Below are positions 26,067-34,948 of a stretch of DNA of 35,261 bases, one piece after another. The translations under genes were made by a program, and so were the position numbers. Source of the DNA: Chara braunii (Eukaryota > Streptophyta > Charophyceae > Charales > Characeae); contig BFEA01000019.1 of the NCBI GenBank assembly GCA_003427395.1, positions 144,765 to 180,025 on the forward strand, given 5' to 3'. Position 1 is the first letter of the stretch; every line of letters starts with the position of its first letter. The notes beneath the pieces were generated by a model that saw only the letters and a list, made by a program, of their open reading frames with translations, did not search any database and had not been told where the DNA came from.

Positions 26067-26077
26067 ACTGCTGTTTT

Positions 26078-26166
26078 CCCCTAAACACAGCACACCCTGA
26101 AAATGCACAAACACTATTCTTCCACATTCGGTGCAGCCAAAATAACTGTGCCTTGTGTTTGGGAAA
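26078..26166. mobile_element. Palindromic element family X, between two GA arrays
   Basis: TTTCCCCTAAACACAGCACA on the left and AACTGTGCCTTGTGTTTGGG on the right are inverted repeats. The inner part has CCTGAAAATG and GTGCAGCCAAAATA. It lies between the GA array ending at 26066 and that starting at 26195. Confidence 0.65.
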
Positions 26167-26191
26167 GACGGTGGTGAGCGGGGGGGCCAGG

Positions 26192-26194
<3 letters not shown>

Positions 26195-26247
<53 letters not shown>
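26195..26247. repeat. (GA)n microsatellite
   Basis: About 26 GA units between two family X elements. Confidence 0.96.
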
Positions 26248-26250
<3 letters not shown>

Positions 26251-26267
26251 CACTTGCTGGGGTTTTC

Positions 26268-26352
26268 TCCCGAACACAGCGCACCCTGAAAATGAGCAGC
26301 CTATCTTTCCGGTCCCATGCAGCCAAAATGAGTGTGCGTTGCGTCCGAGGAT
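26268..26352. mobile_element. Palindromic element family X, between GA and CA arrays
   Basis: TCCCGAACACAGCGCACCCT and AATGAGTGTGCGTTGCGTCC form the inverted arms, with ATGCAGCCAAAATG inside. The right arm read in reverse (AACGCACACTCATTTTGGCTG) parallels the young copy at 9340 (AACGCACGGTCATTATAGCTG). Confidence 0.65.
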
Positions 26353-26362
26353 CAGTGCTCAT

Positions 26363-26369
26363 TGTGTGT

Positions 26370-26439
<70 letters not shown>
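26363..26439. repeat. (TG)(CA)n microsatellite
   Basis: A short TG run (GTGTGTG) turns into about 34 CA units. Confidence 0.96.
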
Positions 26440-26537
26440 CCATTCAATCACTCAATCAAACAATCAATTAATCCATCTTTTTCTTTTTTTCCTTCTTTTT
26501 AAGACCTCCCCCAACCCCCCCCCCCTACCCCCAAAAA

Positions 26538-26579
26538 AGTTTTTTTTTTTTTTTTTTTATCGGGGGGGGGGGGGGGGGG
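26538..26579. repeat. Poly-T then poly-G run
   Basis: About 22 T residues, ATC, then 17 G residues. The lengths may be affected by sequencing error. Confidence 0.9.
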
Positions 26580-26689
26580 AGCGGGGGTTCCTTGGGAGCG
26601 CTCGCCCCCCCATGGTCGCGCACTCACTTTTAGCGCGCTTTTGAGCCACGCTCAGGGGGTCTGAGTGCGTCTGAGCGCGCGCTCAGTGC

Positions 26690-26850
26690 CTGAACTCTCC
26701 TGTTTTCTTTGCTGAAGAATGACCATTGTAATTTGCCCAATCTCCCCTTCATTCTTTGAACCGGCAAAAGCTGCCAATCAGCGAGTAGTGAAGGCCCTGA
26801 AATTTCTCCTATTTTCTTTGCCGAAGAATGACCATTCTAATTTGAAGTCT
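26690..26850. repeat. 106-bp spaced direct repeat
   Basis: GAAGAATGACCATTSTAATTT, preceded by CTCCTRTTTTCTTTGCY, occurs at about 26699 and 26805. The spacing is 106 bases. The repeat lies at the start of a purine-rich stretch with short open frames in three phases up to 27346. Confidence 0.8.
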
Positions 26851-27484
26851 ACAAGTTTGTTGAAAGGGAAGTTGGAAGAGATAAGTAGATGGGCAGAACG
26901 AAGGAAGAATGGAGAAATCAGAGAGGCAGCCACGAGTCTGTTAAACAAGCGATAGAGTGGATCCTGAGTACCTTCGAAAAGAAAGAAAAGGCGTCAGTCC
27001 TTGTTAAGGCAAGAGGTAAAGGTGCCTCGTTCAGGGAGAAGATGAGAGGAGGGGTGGGTGAAGGTAAAGTTTCAACTTGATCCGGCGAATGGTTGAGTTT
27101 GGCTTGGACAATACATATCTGTGGGCTTCGGATATGGATTGGTTGGGCAGGAGGAGGGTATTCATCCGCATGAAGAAATCGAGCAGCCCTGCGTTTGCAT
27201 GCATTCTCTGTGCCTTTTGGTTGTCAAACGTTTTGAAAGATCGGGGGCGGGATGCGAAACTGGTTAAGGGGGTTAGATGGAGGAAAAGCGAGAAAGGAAA
27301 AGTGAGAAAGGAAAGCGGGAAAGTTTGCGATGTCCTACGATGCTAATCTTACGTTGAAAAGGATAGACGGAGGTCTGACAGTGCGCCTTTTTGGGCTGTC
27401 GCAGCCTGATTGAAGAGAGAAGGGTTGAATCTTGGCCCCAAGCAAAAAACTGAGACGAGATTTGGGAAAATAGTGAGAAATAAG
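26851..27484 (+). other. Purine-rich stretch with overlapping short frames
   Basis: Three plus-strand frames (26719-26955, 26889-27080, 27077-27346) follow one another with charged, coding-like composition, for example LLKGKLEEISRWAERRKNG and GLDNTYLWASDMDWLGRRR. They could be a frameshifted remnant of a mobile-element protein, but I recognise no motif. Confidence 0.25.
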
Positions 27485-28412
27485 CATGGTTACGATCCGG
27501 ACGTCTGGACCACAGTGCAGACGATCTGGGTCAGGGTGTCCAGGTCTGGTGTCCGGTCCAAAGTGTCTGGATCCAGCCCCCCACCCCCACCCCCACCACA
27601 TATGTTGTGCAGCATTGCAATACAAAAAATCTTTTGGCTGAGGACCATTTCGAAATTCGTAGCCTAATCCAAGGGGGAAAAATAAAAACGCTTTTTTCAT
27701 GCTACGCCGGACCCGGACCCGGACATTTTTGGACATGGAACCGGACCCGTGTCCGGTAGTTTCCGAACGTCTGGAATTCCGAACATTTCCAGACCTTTCC
27801 GGACAGGGGGGGATCCGGACGGTCCGGATGTCTGGACAGGTCCAGGAATGTCCAGACCACTGAAAAAATAAAAATAAAAAAATCTGAAAAAAAAGTATGT
27901 TATGCAGAATAACAATCCAAACCACTTTTGCCTTAAGTGTCATGTCAGAATTCCTAACCAAACTTGAGTTAAATGTCAAAAACTATAAAAAGCTTTAAAA
28001 AAGACTTCAAAAACTAATAAAAGGTAATGAATTATTAATAATTAAAAAATTGGGGTTGTCCAATAAATTATTATAGAGAGAGAGCATGTCCGGACCCCCC
28101 AAAAAAATTATAAACGGGCCTGAAAACCCCCCAAAACAATGTTGGGGGCTTGGCTCCTCAATGGGGAAGGGTCCTGGACCGTTTTTTCTTTGATTTTTTT
28201 CTTGAAATTTGGCAGATCCGGACCTTCCAGACCGGACGTCTGGAGTCCGGACTGAATCCAGACCGTCTGGACGGCGGTCTGGACGTCCGGATCATAGCAT
28301 TGGTTTTTCTTAAAATAAGGGGTTCTATCAATCCCGACGGTCTGGAGCAGTCCTGACACTGCCCCGTCTGGACCTCTGGACTGGTCCAGTGTCTGGGTCC
28401 TGCGTAACCATG
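27485..28412. mobile_element. 928-bp non-autonomous element with subterminal CCGGAC/GTCTGGAC clusters
   Basis: The ends CATGGTTACG and CGTAACCATG are perfect 10-base inverted repeats. Dense clusters of CCGGAC, GTCTGGAC and GTCCGGAC, in both orientations, fill 27495-27570, 27705-27865 and 28215-28395. Arrays of such short motifs near the ends are typical transposase-binding regions of CACTA- and hAT-type elements. The AT-rich centre has no transposase frame, and the long minus-strand frame reading through it follows repeat sequence. It ends 12 bases before a MITE M copy. Confidence 0.8.
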
Positions 28413-28424
28413 GAAATTAGGCTA

Positions 28425-28582
28425 TTAAACCACCAGTACTTGGCCCAGCTATCGGCCGAGGAAAAAAATAGAGTAGAAACGTTTCTAGTTGGATGAATTT
28501 GGGCGCTCCTGTGGTGGCCCGTACATTTCCTAAAATCGAGTAGCGTTAACGGGCACGACTTTAGGAGGTACTGGTGGTTTAA
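28425..28582. mobile_element. MITE family M, copy 5, 158 bp
   Basis: TTAAACCACCAGTACTTGGC on the left and GGTACTGGTGGTTTAA on the right are inverted repeats. The left subterminal CCCAGCTATCGGCC is shared with the copy at 19210. The interior is short and non-coding. Confidence 0.85.
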
Positions 28583-29184
28583 GTGCTCTCAGGATTTCGG
28601 CTCTGTTGACAGGGTGCATGAAAGTCTGCTCGCGCCGAGCCGCATTCCTAAGCTCCAGCCGGAGGATCCCATACCGTTTCATAATGGCGAAGGCCCCCGA
28701 ATGGGAGCAGACTGCGAGGACCTGGCCCTTGGGTATAGGGAAGTAGATTTGTAGGTCTGCGATTAGTTTATTAGGACCTTGTCAGTTCGAGAAGGGACAG
28801 TAAGATCCAATCCTAAGCCAGCCTGGAAGGTTCTGGATTCTTAGCCATGACTTTGGGACTGTGGTAGTTAGGGTCTGAGGAACGGGTACTGTGTCTTGAG
28901 AGTAGGATATCCCTCTTTCGCAGCGGATTCATTTCCGCTGCTGACAACCAACGCTTCGCACTGTTTGTCGGTAGCTGCTTGGTTTTGTCAGAGGGAAAGG
29001 CGGATCATAGGGTGTGTGGAACTGAAGGCGAACAGGCGGAGGACTATGATGATAATTTTCCCTACTGTGAATTCCCGCCGAGTGGGTTTGCTGCCCAACT
29101 GGTTTCTATATGTGTCTGTGTTCATTTCCTTGTGAACTATCTCGCTGCATGTATTAACTGAGTGATACCTGGGGCGAGGCCCCA
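28583..29184. other. Unassigned stretch with one coding-like frame
   Basis: A plus-strand frame at about 28937-29161 has a coding-like mix, such as DNQRFALFVGSCLVLSEGK, and ends in a stop. No start, partner exon or recognised domain supports a gene. Confidence 0.3.
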
Positions 29185-29460
29185 GGTACCCATGTATGTG
29201 GAGTAGCGGATATGGCTTGTGACCCTTCGGCGCCGTTGATGAGAACGGTGATCAGTGGTGTTGTTTTTCTTGGTTTTCGGCATGGGGAAACATATGACTT
29301 TTGGGGCCCTCCCATTGGGTGGCATTTCTGTTGTTTTTGTTGCCGTGCTCCTCTGGGGGTCATGAACTTGAGCCTACTTTTTTGGGTTGGATTTTCACGC
29401 ACCTTCCACTTACTTTTGCGCCGTTGCCCATGCGTTCAAAAGAGGCTGAAAATGAAAATG
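29185..29460 (+). repeat. Diverged repeat R, copy 2
   Basis: This is the second copy of the segment at 25080-25385, with the same order of landmarks. A short GC-rich palindrome (CCTGGGGCGAGGCCCCAGG, 29168) lies just upstream. Confidence 0.7.
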
Positions 29461-30380
29461 TTCCCCTTTTCTCATCATGAAGGGAGGTCAGTTCGTGTCA
29501 GCGTCTTCCACAACTTGTCTGTCATTCCAAGACTCCCGTTGGGGAATCGGAACAGCCTCATGCAAGTGGACACTTCGCTTATGGGAAAGTTAACAAATGT
29601 GTGTTGGCCTCATGTACATGGTCCATGAACCGTCCACATGCACAACATACCAGCGGAATCATCAGAAGATCCACAACCTGACAGCTGACCGCAGTTCGCG
29701 GCGGGTGGACAACATTGCATTGTCAGAATTGCGGCATTTTTTTTTCCAACATTTATCGCGGAGTAAAGGGTGTCACACGGATGTCGCCCGCACGTCCCCC
29801 AACCGTCACACTACTCCACATACATCGTTAGTGGGATCTCCCTCCTGCACAGATAACAAATTGCACCCACAAATTGCACCCACAAATTGCACCTATTTCC
29901 ACCAATGGCATGCAGTAAATCCTCTGGCAAAATTTTACCGAAGTAATAAATGCTGCATCTCCCTTGCTATCTTTTTTTCTTTGCCCGTTTTTTTTTTTTT
30001 AACTGGAAGCGTCCCTTTTTTTATATTACAGGGCCCAATGCCCAAGGCAAGCACAAGAAATCACAGCAGGGGAGGCGACCTCGGCACTCAACGCCGGGCC
30101 TCGTGAGTCCCCTGTCCTGACGCCCAGAAATCAACCCTAATCCTGTACCTAGTACCAGGCTTGCTCACTTGTACGTTGACCATGCGGGCCCGGGTAAACC
30201 CGGGGTTTATGTAAAACACCACCACCATAACTGATATCCCCGGTAGCCAGCTCTATTCCAACCAGATTCGCCCAGGGGTGCACATCGCCTCTGAAACCAC
30301 TGCACAGCCGACCGAAGGGCTGGGCTGCCACTCTCTCTCTTTTTCCAGTCTAAGAAAACCAATGCTCGACGATCTCAAAT
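29461..30380. other. Unassigned stretch
   Basis: A 169-residue plus-strand frame (29597-30106) has no recognised domain and crosses a three-unit repeat of AAATTGCACCCAC near 29860. It is not convincing as a gene. Confidence 0.35.
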
Positions 30381-30860
30381 AGTCCTTTTTTTCTTTTTCG
30401 TTTTTTTCTTTTTTTTTTAAATAGTATTTATTTTTTGGTCTCGTCATAAGCGAAACTGGCTAATGCTGCCCGGATAACGCCGGGTCAAATTGTGAGAACC
30501 CCAGCCTCGACTTTCAATCTATTGTTGAAAGAAAAAAAAAGAGCTCTAAGATCTATCTGAACACTGCCCAACAAGGTGGACAAGTTCATGACAACTGCAC
30601 TGTGGACCAGGTCATTTCGCCGCCTGCACATGTTCCACAGGATCACCGCCCAAACAGACACATAAACACAAGTGTGCGGTTTTGCAAGAGGGAGCACACC
30701 ACGGTCCCAGGAGAAAAATTGTGTCATTCACCCGGAGCGGTCCCCAGTCCCGGAGGCGCCAAAACTGAGCAGCGAGAGCACAAGCAACAAATAAATTCTG
30801 CAGATCCTCAACCATATAGCCCGCTGTGCACATCTGACAGAATGGTGTCTTCATCTTTTA
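30380..30860 (-). pseudogene. LINE 3' end with A-rich tail
   Basis: On the minus strand, FCQMCTAGYMVEDLQNLFVA continuing CALAAQFW fits the zinc-binding region after the reverse transcriptase of plant-type non-LTR retrotransposons (C-x2-C ... LF-x2-C ... W), with the usual His replaced by Asn. A second frame then gives VSVWAVILWNMCRRRNDLVH, the typical W...RN..V block near the end of such proteins. The switch between frames near 30730 shows a frameshift. An A-rich tail follows on the minus strand (T-rich on plus, 30381-30420). The reverse transcriptase itself is absent, so the copy is 5'-truncated. Confidence 0.75.
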
Positions 30861-30865
30861 TTTAT

Positions 30866-31060
30866 TTAAACCACTAGTGCCTCTGCCAATGTTGGGAAAT
30901 TACATCAAAACGCCCATTCCTAAAGAATTTGCGGGTGGGACCCAGGGTCAACGAGTCCCATAAATCTTAGTTTTATATTGCCCGTGCATGAATGGGAAAG
31001 GAAAAAGAAAAAAGAAAATGCTTTCTCTACTGCAATGATGGCGGGCAGGGTAGTCTATGA
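30866..31060. other. Unassigned stretch
   Basis: A TTTAAACCACTAGTGCC motif at 30865 resembles a MITE M end, but no right end is clear. Confidence 0.3.
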
Positions 31061-31192
31061 GGCCGTGCTCACAGTCTTCCTCCACAGAATGAATCTTACA
31101 GCTAACACAGTCACATTCTGAATGTTGGCCGTGCTGACAGTCTTCCTCCACAGAATGAATCTTACAGCTAACACACTCACATTCTGAATGTT
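31061..31192. repeat. 66-bp tandem duplication
   Basis: GGCCGTGCTSACAGTCTTCC begins at 31061 and 31127, followed by TCCACAGAATGAATCTTACA in both. The copies differ at only about two positions. Confidence 0.93.
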
Positions 31193-31370
31193 GTTGTTTT
31201 CTTCTTTATTTATAAAGGTATATTCTTCTCTCATCTATTTCATCTTCCTTGGTAGTATGCATCTATCTCACTAGTCTATGTATAGTAAGGGGGAACACCA
31301 ACCAACCCAGATCTCCCCCTAGCCCACAGGGTAGGTTGGCACCACAGCTGTGGTGCGAGAGCAAGGCTGT

Positions 31371-31494
31371 ACCAGTCCCTCATCACAGTGACGAGGGGTG
31401 GGCAGGCATTGCTGATGGAGGAAATCGGCGATACCAGTCCCTCATCACAGTGACGAGAGGTGGGCAGGCATTGCTGATGGAGGAAATTGGCGGT
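31371..31494. repeat. 62-bp tandem duplication
   Basis: ACCAGTCCCTCATCACAGTG begins at 31371 and 31433, with TGGGCAGGCATTGCTGATGG in both. The second copy runs directly into the truncated T1-type element at 31490. Confidence 0.93.
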
Positions 31495-32014
31495 GTCAAA
31501 ACGTGCTCGCCCACTCACTATTTTGTGTTTTTTCACTTTTAACTTTTTGTTTTCATTTTATTTCGGGGCCTAAAAAAAATTAATATTTTTTGAAAATTTT
31601 TTAATGCGTTATTGATTATGTAAAATACATATCTGTAAATTTTCAGGGCATTTGTCAATGCCAAAAAAAAAAAAAAAATCGGCAAAGATGACGGTGTCGA
31701 AAAGGTGCTGGCACACTCACTCATTTTAATTCTCTTTTTATTTTTTCTTATTTTTATCATAGTGTTTATTTTCTGTATTGGATTTTTAATTCAAATTTGG
31801 TAAAGAATTTGGATCTATTGCCCAGGCAAATGTTGTTCAGTTTAATGTTCTCCATAACATAGTTTTTTTTCGGAATTTTTTGAAACCTTTTTTCTTTTTT
31901 TTTTCTTTTTTGGTCCGCGTTCGGTCCGAACGGCCGAACGCCTCCCGAAGGGGTCCCGTACGTTCGGGCGTTCGGGTTCGGGCGTTCGGCCGGTCCCGAA
32001 CGCCGGTAACCCTG
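31490..32014. mobile_element. T1-type element, left-truncated
   Basis: GGCGGTGTCAAAACGTGCTC, TCTGTAAATTTTCAGGGCAT and CGTTCGGGCGTTCGG match element 23720-24430 in order. The right end CGGTAACCCTG is followed by TATATATATA. The left third is missing, and the break lies in the 62-bp duplication. Confidence 0.8.
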
Positions 32015-32048
32015 TATATATATATATATAAGCCCGTACATATATATA

Positions 32049-32198
32049 TTTTGTCACAGCCCCTCGTCATCTCCCTCTCTGCTTATGATTTACCGGGCAG
32101 CTTTGTTTAACGATATATATATCGTCACAAACAGAACTGCCCGGTAAACCGTAGGCAGAGAGAGAGAAGAGGACAACAAACGAGGGGCTGTGACAAAC
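32049..32198. mobile_element. Foldback element with central TA palindrome
   Basis: TTTTGTCACAGCCCCTCGT and ACGAGGGGCTGTGACAAA are inverted ends. GATTTACCGGGCAG pairs with CTGCCCGGTAAACC further in. The centre is ACGATATATATATCGT, itself a palindrome. Intervening CTCTCTGC/GCAGAGAG also pairs. The element is preceded by (TA)n, and (TA)n recurs at 32232-32242. A smaller hairpin GTCGGAGTTTCACCGAC follows at 32206. Confidence 0.85.
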
Positions 32199-32242
32199 TG
32201 TTTCGTCGGAGTTTCACCGACTCATCAGGAGGCTATATATAT

Positions 32243-32442
32243 ATAAAAATTGGTACGGATTCTTTTTTTTTTTTTCCCTACTTTTTGCAACGAAACTTGG
32301 GGCCCGACACTAGTTTTGCTGTGAAACTACCGCAAATGCCCTATTTTTGAAACTTTTGGAACAATACTGAGTGGGTTGAAGGAGGGCATCTTGGTAGCTA
32401 GAGGACCGTGGTTGGGGATGGGATTGGCCGGGAGTGCCTTCC
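32243..32442. other. Unassigned stretch
   Basis: No gene or repeat was recognised. Confidence 0.3.
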
Positions 32443-32501
32443 CCAGCCCCGTTTGGCTGCGGCATTCATGTGAGGGACGTCGAGCCCAGTTCCTGGTTTT
32501 A
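32443..32501 (-). repeat. Dispersed family C tail
   Basis: The minus strand reads CCAGGAACTGGGCTCGACGT, CCCTCACATGAATGCCGCAG, matching the two units at 33430-33499 and the GCAGCC that follows. It probably marks part of another SINE-like family. Confidence 0.6.
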
Positions 32502-32526
32502 AAATGATATTTTTATTTTTATTTTT

Positions 32527-32530
<4 letters not shown>

Positions 32531-32589
<59 letters not shown>
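32531..32589. repeat. (GA)n microsatellite
   Basis: About 29 GA units after an A-rich stretch. Confidence 0.96.
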
Positions 32590-32591
<2 letters not shown>

Positions 32592-32862
32592 TCGGCATTG
32601 AGAATATTCAACGCCGTAGGTGGGATGGAGCCCCAGAACTGCGAAATATTACGGCCGCTCTCATTGATGATAATCAAATTTGAAGTTTTGAGATTGGAAA
32701 AAGCAAAAAGACTGTGGACTAGCCAAATGTAGTATCCCATGATAGAGTCAAACACGAGAGCTTAACAAAGTCAAAAACATTCAACAAGTACAATTGCTTA
32801 TGACTAGCAGGCTCAGCGGCCCCGACGCCTCGTTACGATGGCAGCATACAGCCATGCTACTG

Positions 32863-32866
<4 letters not shown>
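32590..32866. other. Unassigned stretch
   Basis: No gene or repeat was recognised. Confidence 0.3.
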
Positions 32867-32956
<90 letters not shown>

Positions 32957-32957
32957 N

Positions 32958-33031
<74 letters not shown>

Positions 33032-33034
33032 TGT
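32867..33034. repeat. (CT)n(GT)n compound array, two blocks, one unresolved base
   Basis: A CT block passes into GT units, meets an unresolved base at 32957, then a second CT block passes again into GT units. The repeated CT-then-GT order suggests a duplicated array or an assembly join at the unresolved base. Confidence 0.95.
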
Positions 33035-33070
33035 ACCCAGTTCCAGTACTAACGGATGACCGGCAGGCCT

Positions 33071-33178
33071 ACCTTCTTCCCCCAAATAGAACATACGGTC
33101 GTTATGCCTGTATTTGGGGCAACTTTCAGTCCAGATACGGCAATAATGACCGTACGTTCTATTTGGGGGAAGACGGTA
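33071..33178. mobile_element. Palindromic element family X beside a CT/GT array
   Basis: The left arm (CTTCCCCCAAATAGAACATA, CGGTCGTTATGCC) and right arm (GGCAATAATGACCGTACGTT, CTATTTGGGGGAAG) are inverted with few mismatches around a loop of about 20 bases. It lies 37 bases from the CT/GT array, and its right end abuts the head of a SINE. Confidence 0.88.
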
Positions 33179-33325
33179 GCTCAGTTGGTACACCCATGCA
33201 CCCTAGAAATATAAACCTGAGTTCGAGTCCAGATGGAATTAGGTGAATGAAATCCTTGAATCACCTGAGGCCAGTCAGTTTCATGATGACATTTCAAAGT
33301 CGTCACCTGTTTTACCAGCCGGGCC
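33176..33325 (+). mobile_element. SINE family A, copy with best A and B boxes
   Basis: GGTAGCTCAGTTGGTACACC contains a classic A box and GAGTTCGAGTCC a classic B box 45 bases later. The body has CCAGTCAGTTTCATGATGAC and ATTTCAAAGTCGTCACC. There is no A tail; GC-rich sequence follows. The A box starts where the right arm of the family X hairpin ends. Confidence 0.88.
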
Positions 33326-33388
33326 AGCCGGGCAGGTGGGGGGAAGGGAATTAACCGATATCCCCAACGAACGACCAATGGTTTGTTG

Positions 33389-33391
<3 letters not shown>

Positions 33392-33423
<32 letters not shown>
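33392..33423. repeat. Poly-T run
   Basis: About 32 T residues, directly before the family C units. Confidence 0.95.
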
Positions 33424-33429
<6 letters not shown>

Positions 33430-33515
33430 GCCAGGAACCGGGCCTGCATCCCTCATATCACAATGCCAGGAATTGGGCCTGGCGTCCCTCACAAAAATTC
33501 TGCAGCCCTGTTCAG
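33430..33515 (+). repeat. Family C tail, two 35-bp tandem units
   Basis: GCCAGGAACCGGGCCTGCAT and GCCAGGAATTGGGCCTGGCG start at 33430 and 33465. Each continues with CCCTCA. TTCTGCAGCCCTG follows. The relative at 32443 has only one unit. Confidence 0.8.
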
Positions 33516-34500
33516 GGGCAAGACACCATCAGTCAAGCCCACAAAATAGGGCCACTGGTCAAACCCAAAAACAGTACCGCTGCTCACCACGAACCCCAGG
33601 TCAAAGAAAAATCACAAAAAGGGAAACACACTCCCAATATGACACAATCATTTTCATGTCCCCTATTCATCCAAAGGTACCACCAACCCCTGCCAATCTG
33701 GCAGGGGTCTGTGCCCACAGACCCCCGACTGCAGACAAAGACCCCGCCACACCCACCCACCTCCTCCTCGCAATTCAGAGCAGTACCCCTTCCCCACACT
33801 CTCCATTACCAGAAACACCAACTATCACCATGATGTTGTTTTTGCAACACAGGGGCAGGCGGCGGGCGTATACGTGGACAGTAAGCCACGGCTGAATTCG
33901 TGCTCGATGTCAATACCGAGCCCGAGACTTGAGAATCCACGCGGCACTAGATTGCCTGAGAAGGTACTCACGCAAGGACGTAACTTTCAGGAGACAATTC
34001 AATTGAATTCGAGATCGTGGGAACTGGGGAAATAACTCCACGGTGGTACTCGCGCAATGCAGGGGCCAATACGCCCTGCAATATCCGCCCACCTCCCCGC
34101 GATGTAGGGTAAGCCTCTCCCTCAATCTGCAACCTATTCCATAATGTATGCTTCGCGGAACTCCACGACAAAGCCCCTGCAGAGGAATGCTCACCATTCT
34201 ATACCCAAAAGGTTGCAGATGACAACAGGGCTTAAAGCCTGTTGACATGAAATGAACAACTCACCCTAATTCACTATTCTAGCAGCATCCCCCCTACCTC
34301 CCGCACAGCAAGGGTCAAAGACACGGCAAGGGTCAAAGACCCCCTTTGAGACCCGCTCACCATTCTGTACCGCAGATTGCAGATGATAAGAGAGAGCATA
34401 AAGCCTGTTGAGATGAAATGAAGCTATGAAAAAAACAACCCTAATTCACTATTCTAGCAGCAGCTAACTCCGTCATCCAGAAACTCCCTGCAATATATCC
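33516..34500. other. Unassigned stretch
   Basis: A diverged direct repeat lies near 34190-34280 and 34350-34455, sharing CTCACCATTCTRTACC, AAAGCCTGTTGA and CCTAATTCACTATTCTAGCA. No gene was recognised. Confidence 0.5.
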
Positions 34501-34530
34501 AGTCCAGAAAGGTTCTGGCTACTTTTTGTC

Positions 34531-34570
34531 ATTGTCGTTGTTGCTGTTGTTGTTGTTGTTGTTGTTGTTG
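34531..34570. repeat. (TTG)n microsatellite
   Basis: About 10 TTG units with interruptions. A shorter run lies at 34716-34730. Confidence 0.93.
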
Positions 34571-34589
34571 CAAGGTTCTGTGGCTTAGG

Positions 34590-34690
34590 GTCTGGCTGCA
34601 CGGCTCTCCAAATGTGCAAAATGAGAAAGAATCTTCTGCTAGAACATGGAAAGATGCAGGGCCCTATTTTTTGTCTTTTGTGCATGTGGA
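34590..34690. mobile_element. Family Z partial copy
   Basis: GGCTCTCCAAATGTGCAAAA then TCTTCTGCTAGAACATGGAA matches the left half of family Z. The right arm is largely lost. Confidence 0.55.
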
Positions 34691-34806
34691 CAGTAGCGCA
34701 GGGAGGCCCTTCGTTTTGTTGTTGTTGTTGCAAAACTCTGGCTTTTTGGTTTTTGTTTTCTTTTATTTACGAGGGCCCAGTGGCCTAGGGGTTCTGGCTT
34801 TTCACG

Positions 34807-34936
34807 CTAAGGGCATGGCCACACCACTCTCGAAATGTGCAAAATGGGAATGAACTTCCTGCTACAACATGGCCAGATGCTGCCTCCAGATTTTTGTCTT
34901 TTTCACATTTCAAGAGTGGTGTGGCGAGGCCCTAAG
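34807..34936. mobile_element. Palindromic element family Z, copy 2
   Basis: CTAAGGGCATGGCCACACCA and TGGTGTGGCGAGGCCCTAAG are inverted ends, with CTCTCGAAATGTGCAAAA and its counterpart inside. The centre has CTACAACATGGCCAGATG. It is the reverse-orientation relative of 19468-19597. Confidence 0.88.
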
Positions 34937-34948
34937 GTAGGTCAGGTC

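Noticed and set aside
25732-26644. 251- and 181-residue frames spanning the GA and CA arrays
   Set aside because: They translate arrays and palindromic elements and end in unrelated low-complexity sequence.
27335-27979. 214-residue minus-strand frame
   Set aside because: It runs through the CCGGAC/GTCTGGAC clusters of a non-autonomous element and out past its end. No transposase motif is visible.
29597-30106. 169-residue plus-strand frame
   Set aside because: It lacks a recognised domain, crosses a short tandem repeat and homopolymer runs, and ends in GC-rich unrelated sequence.
31061-31494. CRISPR-like array from the 66- and 62-bp repeats
   Set aside because: These are two-copy tandem duplications without spacers, in a eukaryotic genome.
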